A stretch of 64,000 bases of DNA from Dokdonia sp. PRO95. Lineage in GTDB: Bacteria > Bacteroidota > Bacteroidia > Flavobacteriales > Flavobacteriaceae. Positions 18,189 to 23,925 of the stretch are shown here, in pieces. The position numbers were made by a program, and so were the translations under genes. The notes under the pieces are model-generated. The model had not been told where the DNA came from and did no database searches. It saw only the letters and a program-made list of their open reading frames with translations. Where the stretch lies: positions 1,375,408 to 1,439,407 of the forward strand of contig NZ_CM001837.1 of NCBI RefSeq assembly GCF_000355805.1, given 5' to 3'. Every line of letters starts with the position of its first letter. Within the stretch, counting starts at the first letter, position 1.

Positions 18189-18196
18189 TTATGTTT

Positions 18197-18586
18197 CTAA
18201 AACTCCCCTTTTATAACCTCTACAAGCTCTTTAAACTCGCCATCGGTAAGTGTTACTTTTTTCTTAAACTGGATATCTTCCATAGTTTGTAGCGGTACAA
18301 GATGTACATGTACGTGAGGAACTTCAAGACCTATTACAGAAACGCCTACGCGTTTACAAGGCACTGCTTTTTCTAGAGCAATTGCAACCTTGCGAGAGAA
18401 TAGCATGAGATCGAGGTATTCTTGTTCTTCAAGATCAAATATTTTATTTACCTCTTTTTTAGGAATACAAAGTGTGTGTCCTTTTGCATTAGGATTTACA
18501 TCTAGAATGGCGATGTGCTTATCATCTTCGGCAACGATGTGTCCTGGGATTTCTCGGTTTATGATTTTTGTGAAAATGCTTGGCAT
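18197..18586 (-). CDS. HIT family protein
   Basis: The protein has 129 residues. The histidine triad HVHVHLVPL is present near residue 93, together with the N-terminal FTKIINREIPGHIVAED region typical of Hint-type HIT hydrolases. These cytosolic enzymes act on nucleoside phosphoramidates or adenylates. In many Flavobacteriaceae this gene lies directly next to greA on the same strand; here a four-helix-bundle gene with flanking repeats sits between them. The start at 18586 is fixed by the ATG after the repeat. Confidence 0.93.
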   Translation of the reverse strand: MPSIFTKIINREIPGHIVAEDDKHIAILDVNPNAKGHTLCIPKKEVNKIFDLEEQEYLDLMLFSRKVAIALEKAVPCKRVGVSVIGLEVPHVHVHLVPLQTMEDIQFKKKVTLTDGEFKELVEVIKGEF

Positions 18587-18633
18587 AATTTGAAATTGAA
18601 ATTGAAATTGAAATTGAACTCGAACTCGAACAA
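18587..18633. repeat. Simple repeat (TTGAAA-type), left flank of the four-helix-bundle gene
   Basis: The hexamer TGAAAT is repeated four times, then the phrase GAACTC about twice. It abuts the HIT start codon. Its complement (TTCAATTTC, GAGTTC) forms the right flank at 19019-19057, so the two flanks are inverted relative to each other. Confidence 0.8.
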
Positions 18634-18638
18634 GCTCC

Positions 18639-18989
18639 TTATTTACTATTTTTAATTCTGGTGACGATTATTCTTATGAGTTGATCGTTTTCATTCCTGA
18701 GCGATGCGAGATTGTTTTCTGATAATATATTTGCTTTAACTTGAATGTTGAGATTGCGCATGCTTTCCCTTAGTTCTTTTAAACAAATTCTGAGTTTATG
18801 AACTTTATCGTTAGTAGTTCCCGCCCCTAAGGCTTCTCCATAGTTTAAAGCAGATGAGCAAGATGATCTTATCAATTGTTTTGCGAGATATTCTGCAGCA
18901 AATGAAGATGGTTTTTTACTGTAAAGTATAATAACCGCAGCAGCAAAATCTTCCAGTCGCTCACTCAAATCGAAACGTTTGTCGCTCAT
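18639..18989 (-). CDS. Four-helix-bundle protein (S23/IVS family)
   Basis: The protein has 116 residues and is all helical. The pattern is that of the four-helix-bundle family first seen as ORFs in 23S rRNA intervening sequences: FDLSERLEDFAAAVIILY, AAEYLAKQLIRSSCSSALNYGEA and LKICLKELRESMRNL-like heptads. Avd of diversity-generating retroelements has the same fold. Function is unknown. Here the gene stands alone between HIT and greA with inverted simple repeats at both ends. No reverse transcriptase or rRNA is nearby. Confidence 0.85.
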   Translation of the reverse strand: MSDKRFDLSERLEDFAAAVIILYSKKPSSFAAEYLAKQLIRSSCSSALNYGEALGAGTTNDKVHKLRICLKELRESMRNLNIQVKANILSENNLASLRNENDQLIRIIVTRIKNSK

Positions 18990-19018
18990 ATTATAATTAT
19001 TTAGCCAACTTCATTTTT

Positions 19019-19057
19019 CAAATTCTAGTTCAATTTCAACTTCAATTTCGAGTTCTA
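19019..19057. repeat. Simple repeat, right flank of the four-helix-bundle gene
   Basis: The phrases TTCAATTTC, TTCAATTTCG and GAGTTC lie just before the greA stop codon. They are the reverse complement of units in the left flank at 18587-18633, though less regular. Confidence 0.75.
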
Positions 19058-19058
19058 C

Positions 19059-19535
19059 TTAGTCCCTTGAGATAGAAACAACGTCAAATTTCATCACGCC
19101 ACTTGGCACTTGAATCTCAGCTACTTCACCTACTTCCTTGCCTAGTAGCCCTTTACCTATAGGTGAGTCTACAGAGATGAGTCCCTTTTTAATATCGGCT
19201 TCATTTTGAGCTACAAGTTTGTAGGTCATGGTTGCGCCATTAATTTGATTTTTAATCTTTACCGTAGAGTGCACAAGTACTTTAGAAGTGTCTAGTTGTG
19301 ACTCGTCAATGATACGTGCATTTGAGGCTAGGTTTTCTAGTTTTGCAATGCGCATCTCAAGCATACCTTGCGCTTCCTTTGCGGCATCATATTCGGCGTT
19401 CTCACTTAAATCTCCTTTGTCACGAGCATCTGCAATATCTTGTGACGCCTTAGGGCGCTCCACATCACGTAGGTGATTGAGTTCGTCCTTGAGCTTCTTT
19501 AAGCCCTCTGCTGTATAATAATTTACCTTACTCAT
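19059..19535 (-). CDS. greA: Transcription elongation factor GreA
   Basis: The protein has 158 residues, normal for GreA. It has the N-terminal coiled coil (YYTAEGLKKLKDELNHLRDVERP, then DARDKGDLSENAEYDAAKEAQ with the acidic tip) and the C-terminal FKBP-like domain (ISVDSPIGKGLLGKEVGE). GreA rescues backtracked RNA polymerase by stimulating transcript cleavage. An apparent intrinsic terminator lies in its leader (19594-19615), which suggests attenuation. Confidence 0.97.
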   Translation of the reverse strand: MSKVNYYTAEGLKKLKDELNHLRDVERPKASQDIADARDKGDLSENAEYDAAKEAQGMLEMRIAKLENLASNARIIDESQLDTSKVLVHSTVKIKNQINGATMTYKLVAQNEADIKKGLISVDSPIGKGLLGKEVGEVAEIQVPSGVMKFDVVSISRD

Positions 19536-19593
19536 AATAGATCCGGTTTAAGTATAATTAGTTTAAAAATGTTGTCATTTTATGCATACACAT

Positions 19594-19615
19594 AAAAAAA
19601 GTCCCTCTTCGGGAC
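19594..19615 (-). terminator. Intrinsic terminator in the greA leader
   Basis: Read on the greA strand: GTCCC, loop GAAGA, GGGAC, then seven T. It is about 60 bases upstream of the greA start and no minus-strand gene lies between it and 20284. It therefore looks like a leader terminator rather than the end of another gene. Confidence 0.7.
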
Positions 19616-19692
19616 GTGTCTCACGAATATACAAAATATTTTAAATCCTTTACCGTTTTATGGTACCTTGCAAGCCTAAATTGTTGAAATCA

Positions 19693-19708
19693 CGCTTTCG
19701 CGAAAGCG
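19693..19708. repeat. Intergenic palindrome between greA and the lipoprotein gene
   Basis: Perfect 16-mer, 15 bases before the lipoprotein start codon. Confidence 0.95.
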
Positions 19709-19723
19709 TAAAAAAATCCTTCT

Positions 19724-20146
19724 ATGCGTCAGATATTGACCTTTGTTATTCTTACTACTCTTTGTCTTTCATGTACAAATAGTGATGATGGAAACCAGCG
19801 TAATCCTTTCTTACTAGATGTGAACTTTTCTACACAATTGAGTGCTATACAGGTACTAGATTTAGAAATTCCAAGTAATCCTATCTATGTTCAAAACGGA
19901 GGTATACGTGGTCTTTTTGTTATTAATACAGGTAGCAGCATTGTTGCGTGGGAAGCATCAGATCCTAACCATGCACCTAACGATTGCTCACTTATGGTTA
20001 TAGATGGTATCAATGTAAAATGCCAGTGTGATGATGATAATAGTTACAATCTCTTTACTGGGCAGTCTAATAATGAAGTGCTAGAATATACAATGCTTAA
20101 TTACCGAGTAAATGCTTCTGGTAATAGCATCACCGTATTTAACTAA
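19724..20146 (+). CDS. Lipoprotein with degenerate Rieske-like domain
   Basis: The protein has 140 residues. A lipoprotein signal is clear (LTTLCLSCTNSDDG, Cys about 17). The C-terminal half has DPNHAPNDCS and VKCQCDDDNSYNLFTGQ, which have the spacing and the SxxxLxTG ending of a Rieske iron-sulphur domain, but the usual ligands (CxH and CxxH) are not both present. It may be a Rieske fold that no longer binds a cluster, or uses other ligands. It is the only plus-strand gene here, between greA and the TonB receptor. Confidence 0.6.
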   Translation: MRQILTFVILTTLCLSCTNSDDGNQRNPFLLDVNFSTQLSAIQVLDLEIPSNPIYVQNGGIRGLFVINTGSSIVAWEASDPNHAPNDCSLMVIDGINVKCQCDDDNSYNLFTGQSNNEVLEYTMLNYRVNASGNSITVFN

Positions 20147-20158
20147 AAGTAAAAAAAA

Positions 20159-20184
20159 GAAGCCGACTCAAAAGAGGCGGCTTC
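20159..20184 (-). terminator. Terminator of the thiamine-type TonB receptor
   Basis: GAAGCCGACTC and GAGGCGGCTTC pair (one mismatch) around AAAA. On the minus strand eight T follow, as expected for ending transcription from the receptor gene. It also lies 13 bases after the lipoprotein gene on the other strand. Confidence 0.8.
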
Positions 20185-20283
20185 TCACTTACAATTTGTA
20201 GTTCAGTCCCCCAACTGATTACATATTGTTTATTTTTAGCGACTTAAATATAGCGAAAATTAAATAATAAGACCTTTTATCCC

Positions 20284-22458
20284 TTAAAATTTAAGAGTAG
20301 CTCCTACTAAGAAGTTAATTCCCGCCTGCGGATAATAGCCCGCTCCTTCAATGGTAGTAATCTCATTAGGCACTGAGAAATCATCATTATAGGTGAAGAA
20401 GTATCCATTTGAAATATATTTCTTATTAAAGATATTATTCACAAGTCCATTGAGGAGAATAGACTTAAATACCGGAACCTCCTTAATCTCGTATTGAATA
20501 CTCAAATCATTTAAGAAATAAGAATCAAGTTTAGAAAGTTCGCTATCTATATTACCCATATATTGCTCTCCTACAAATTTCGATAAGAAACCTATGCTAA
20601 AATCTGCATTAGGCTTATAGGTAAGCATATTACTAGCTACGAGATTAGGCGAGTATGAAATATTTGTATTACCTAGGTTTGTAATCGCACCATCTAGATT
20701 AAAAAGAAAATCTCTATTCTTATTTGTGCTTAATGCAATATTAGGTTGTAAAGTAAACTTAGAACTTAGCTTTATAGCAGCATCTATTTCTATACCTGCT
20801 CTATAGCTATTACTATTAATTCGGATAGGCGCTCCTACATTATCAAGTTCACCAGTAGGGACTAACTGCCCGTCATAATCCATAAAATAACCATTCACAT
20901 TTAAGGTGACGGTCTCTGTATTTAATCTCCATCCTAGCTCAAAGTCGTCTAGTTTTTCTGCGCGTGGATTGCCGTCTTCAAAATCTCCACGGTTGGGCTC
21001 ACGGTTTGCACGGGCATAAGAGGCATATAACTGATTTTCTGCATTAATCTTATAGCTCAAACCTAATTTTGGATTAAAGAACTCATAGTTTTCATCTACC
21101 AAAAATTCATCAAGGTCAGAATTGATTCCGTCAGTTTTATAAGTGATAAATCGACCTTGAATGTCTGCATAAAATTGCCATTGATCATTTAATTTAAAGT
21201 TCGCTTTCGCGAAAGCAGAAAACTCATTCTTACTTCCCGTTCCAAAATAGTAATTATCTCCTAGCTCAGAATCACCAGCAAATCGTGCCCATATCACTTC
21301 GCCAAAATGGTCTCCTCTATAAATGCTACCCAAAGCACCACCTACAAAGTCAACCATGTTGTCCTTGTAATTTGCCGTTGCACTTGCCACATAGAAGTCG
21401 TTATCTAGCCAGCGACGTCTTATAATATCTGATGTTTCTATGGTTTCACTACCTATAACTACAGGGGAAATACTGTAAAAAGCAAGATCTTCATCCTCTT
21501 TATATTCTTCAAAAAAGCCTCTACCATAGGTGTAGTTTAAACTGAGCTGTGTGCTCCAGTTATTGTCATAACGCTGGTTCCAGTGCAATTGGTAATGATC
21601 TTGCTTGTAATCATCTACTTGATTCTCGTGAAAGCGTGTCTCACCATTCTCATCTGTAAACTGTCCTGCAGGGTTAAAGGTTCTATCCTCGGCTAGCGTC
21701 TCTGCATCTATCCCAAACCAAGATTGGTATGTAACCTCAGATCCTGCAAAATTGATAAGCTTGATAAGCGTATTATCATCCTTATAGGCTGCTTGTAGAA
21801 AGTAAGATTTAAGATCAGACGATGCACGGTCGATATAACCGTCAGATTTAATTTGTGATAAACGACCAGATATCTCAATATGGTCATTGAGTAATCCAGT
21901 ACTAAATTTCACATTATGACGTCGCGTCCCAAAAGATCCGAAAGAGTTGGAAATCTCACCATATGCCTCATTAGAAATTGCATCTGTAAGAATATTAAGA
22001 CTGGCTCCAAAAGCTCCAGGTCCATTCGTAGAAGAACCTACTCCACGCTGTAGTTGTAAACTTTCTACGGATGATGTAAAATCTTGAAGATTTACAAAAA
22101 AGGTAGTAAGACTTTCTGAGTCATTATAGGGAATTCCATTTATAGTAACGTTAATCCCTTGGTTACCTGTACCACGTACTCGGAAACCAGTGTAACCTAT
22201 GCCAGCACCAGCGTCTGAGGTAGTCACTACGCCTGGTAAAAAGTTAAGCTGCGTAGCAATGTCTTGTCCTAAGTTGCGCTCTGCAATTTGTTTTTTTGTA
22301 AGGTTGGAATGCGTAATAGGTGAGTCGGCTTTTACTCGTACAGAACGTACTAAAACTTCATCAAGTGACTCTACTTTTGTAGTGTCTACCACTGTTTTCT
22401 CTTGTGCACTAGCTGTAATTCCTGCAAGCGCAATCATACTCAATAGGATCTTTTTCAT
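20284..22458 (-). CDS. TonB-dependent receptor, TPP-riboswitch controlled
   Basis: The protein has 724 residues. Signal peptide to about residue 18 (ITASAQ), plug domain about 45-150 (LPGVVTTSDAGAGIGYTGFRVRG), then a 22-strand-type barrel ending in GATLKF. A clear TPP riboswitch precedes it at about 22617-22702, so the likely substrate is thiamine or a precursor. In Bacteroidota TPP-controlled TonB receptors are known and have been shown in some species to import thiamine. A palindrome copy at 21202 is read as AFAKA. No thiamine biosynthesis gene follows it. Confidence 0.88.
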   Translation of the reverse strand: MKKILLSMIALAGITASAQEKTVVDTTKVESLDEVLVRSVRVKADSPITHSNLTKKQIAERNLGQDIATQLNFLPGVVTTSDAGAGIGYTGFRVRGTGNQGINVTINGIPYNDSESLTTFFVNLQDFTSSVESLQLQRGVGSSTNGPGAFGASLNILTDAISNEAYGEISNSFGSFGTRRHNVKFSTGLLNDHIEISGRLSQIKSDGYIDRASSDLKSYFLQAAYKDDNTLIKLINFAGSEVTYQSWFGIDAETLAEDRTFNPAGQFTDENGETRFHENQVDDYKQDHYQLHWNQRYDNNWSTQLSLNYTYGRGFFEEYKEDEDLAFYSISPVVIGSETIETSDIIRRRWLDNDFYVASATANYKDNMVDFVGGALGSIYRGDHFGEVIWARFAGDSELGDNYYFGTGSKNEFSAFAKANFKLNDQWQFYADIQGRFITYKTDGINSDLDEFLVDENYEFFNPKLGLSYKINAENQLYASYARANREPNRGDFEDGNPRAEKLDDFELGWRLNTETVTLNVNGYFMDYDGQLVPTGELDNVGAPIRINSNSYRAGIEIDAAIKLSSKFTLQPNIALSTNKNRDFLFNLDGAITNLGNTNISYSPNLVASNMLTYKPNADFSIGFLSKFVGEQYMGNIDSELSKLDSYFLNDLSIQYEIKEVPVFKSILLNGLVNNIFNKKYISNGYFFTYNDDFSVPNEITTIEGAGYYPQAGINFLVGATLKF
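21202..21217. repeat. Palindrome copy in the TonB receptor gene
   Basis: Perfect 14-base core, last base A; read as AFAKA. Confidence 0.95.
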
Positions 22459-22819
22459 CCGTATATGGTTTAGTTACGAATACAAAGGGCAAATATTCTA
22501 ATAAGTTAGCATTTACATACCTGTGCCGTGAGCACATATTGAAGAGGGTGCACCGTAGTGCTTCTCAAGAGAAATATGGTAACACTAGAAAAGCTAATTT
22601 GTATAGCGTTATCTGGAAAAACAAGTTCCTCATTCCTAAACAGCATTACCTGTTCTAGGTTCAATGGGTATAATCTCAGCTTCGTATAAAAGCACCCCTT
22701 TGAGATTTTGCAAAGATATACTAGAGTTTTTAATTAAGATATTATAAAGAAAAAATAAATCCGCTTACTGTACTTTTAAACTGACTAGCATTCTCTAGTT
22801 CTTATAAAATTATAAAACA
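22459..22819. other. Intergenic region holding the riboswitch and two divergent starts
   Basis: This 361-base gap contains the TPP riboswitch and its promoter on the minus strand. On the plus side (22720-22819) it holds the region upstream of the panE-like gene, where I see no clear -7 box. No small ORF is supported. Confidence 0.7.
22617..22702 (-). promoter_or_regulatory. TPP riboswitch (THI element)
   Basis: On the minus strand the order is GGGGTGC, GCTGAGA, a TATACCC segment, TTGAACCT, GAACAGGTAATGCTG and AGGAATGAGGAAC. That is the conserved THI-box skeleton. A matching -7 box, TATCTTTG, lies just upstream at 22711-22718. About 160 bases of leader follow before the receptor ATG; they contain a possible hairpin (GTGCTCACGGCAC) that may be part of the expression platform. 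Confidence 0.9.
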
Positions 22820-23743
22820 ATGCATATTTTAATTTACGGATCCGGTGGCGTGGGAGGATTCTTTGGAGGGAAACTCGCGCTTGCTGGAAATAAAGTAACC
22901 ATGATTGCTAGAGGAGAACACCTTAAGGCCATACAAGAAAACGGTATTGAGGTAAACAGCATAACAGGAGATTTTAAAGCGACTCCGTATCTAGCAACAG
23001 ATGATCTTAGTAAGATTGAAACACCAGATTTAGTCATCTTTGGAGTGAAGTCGTATCAGATAGAGAGTGCTGTAAAAGATATATTGCAATATTGTGATGA
23101 AAATACATTGTACTTGCCTTTACAAAATGGAGCAAGTAATGTAGAGGTCCTTAATTCGGTAGTGCCTAAATCACAGGTGCTGGCAGGACTTTGCCGTATG
23201 ATTAGTTTTATTGAAGCGCCAGGAGTGATTTCTAATCCAGATATAGCGCCTGCAATACTCTTTGGAGAGCAGGATAATAGTAAGACAGAGCGCCTAGAAA
23301 AAATAGTGTCTGTATTTACAGATGCAGGAATTAATGCTGCTGTGCCAGATAATATTCAAGTAGCCATCTGGCAAAAATTTCTTTTTATAACAACCATAAG
23401 CGCCATAGGCGGACTAACAAGAGTGCCTATAGGCGTGATGAGAGAGCAGCCGTATATAAAAGAACTGATGCGCAAGACCGCGCAAGAAGTATTTGAGGTG
23501 GCAAAAGCAAAAGGAATCATACTCTCAGAGAAAACCTTTGAAAATATGTTTGGAGCCATTAGCAAGCAAGCGCATGAGACAACTGCTTCCACTCAGCGCG
23601 ATATCATGGCTGGAAAACCGAGCGAATTAGAAAACTTCAATGGTTATATCGTGAAAGAAGGTAAAAGACTAGGTGTGGCTACACCCGTAAATGAGATGAT
23701 TTATGAGTTGTTATTGCCGCAAGAGAAAGAGGCAAGGAAATAG
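22820..23743 (+). CDS. 2-dehydropantoate 2-reductase (ketopantoate reductase) family
   Basis: The protein has 307 residues. The N-terminal Rossmann motif GSGGVGGFFGG is followed by FGVKSYQ and LPLQNGASNVE, and the C-terminal domain has WQKFLFI and KPSELENFNGYIVKEG as in PanE. The enzyme makes pantoate for coenzyme A with NADPH. Many bacteria carry PanE paralogues acting on other 2-oxo acids, so the assignment to pantoate is probable rather than certain. No pan genes adjoin it. Confidence 0.85.
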   Translation: MHILIYGSGGVGGFFGGKLALAGNKVTMIARGEHLKAIQENGIEVNSITGDFKATPYLATDDLSKIETPDLVIFGVKSYQIESAVKDILQYCDENTLYLPLQNGASNVEVLNSVVPKSQVLAGLCRMISFIEAPGVISNPDIAPAILFGEQDNSKTERLEKIVSVFTDAGINAAVPDNIQVAIWQKFLFITTISAIGGLTRVPIGVMREQPYIKELMRKTAQEVFEVAKAKGIILSEKTFENMFGAISKQAHETTASTQRDIMAGKPSELENFNGYIVKEGKRLGVATPVNEMIYELLLPQEKEARK

Positions 23744-23744
23744 T

Positions 23745-23785
23745 CATTTCGACAGCGCGCAGCGACAAGAAATCTCATTACAGTT
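23745..23785. repeat. Dispersed flavobacterial repeat fragment
   Basis: The phrases TCATTTCGACAGCGCG and AAGAAATCTCATT have the shape of a repeat common between genes in Flavobacteriaceae (TCATTTCGAC... GAAATCTC). A related version lies inside leuS at 25591. Confidence 0.5.
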
Positions 23786-23890
23786 AATATACAAAAGTGA
23801 GTATTATAATGATAACCAAAGCATGTTATTACCTACTATATAATTCCCCATAATTAATTGTAAATTTGCCCCCTTAAATGAGGAAGAGCA

Positions 23891-23906
23891 CGCTTTCGCG
23901 AAAGCG
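23891..23906. repeat. Palindrome copy in the leuS leader
   Basis: A perfect CGCTTTCGCGAAAGCG lies 19 bases before the leuS start codon and about 22 bases after a -7 box (TAAATTTG, 23861-23868). In RNA it would form an 8-base-pair hairpin near the ribosome entry site. Confidence 0.9.
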
Positions 23907-23925
23907 TATAAATAATACATATACC

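Noticed and set aside
16891-18200. CRISPR-like direct repeat
   Set aside because: Only two long copies separated by genes; no short regular repeats with spacers and no cas genes in the window.
23878-23925. Upstream in-frame ATG that would lengthen LeuS by 16 residues
   Set aside because: It lies at the expected transcription start and translates the palindrome; MKYHFNEIEARWQQYW is the usual LeuS start.
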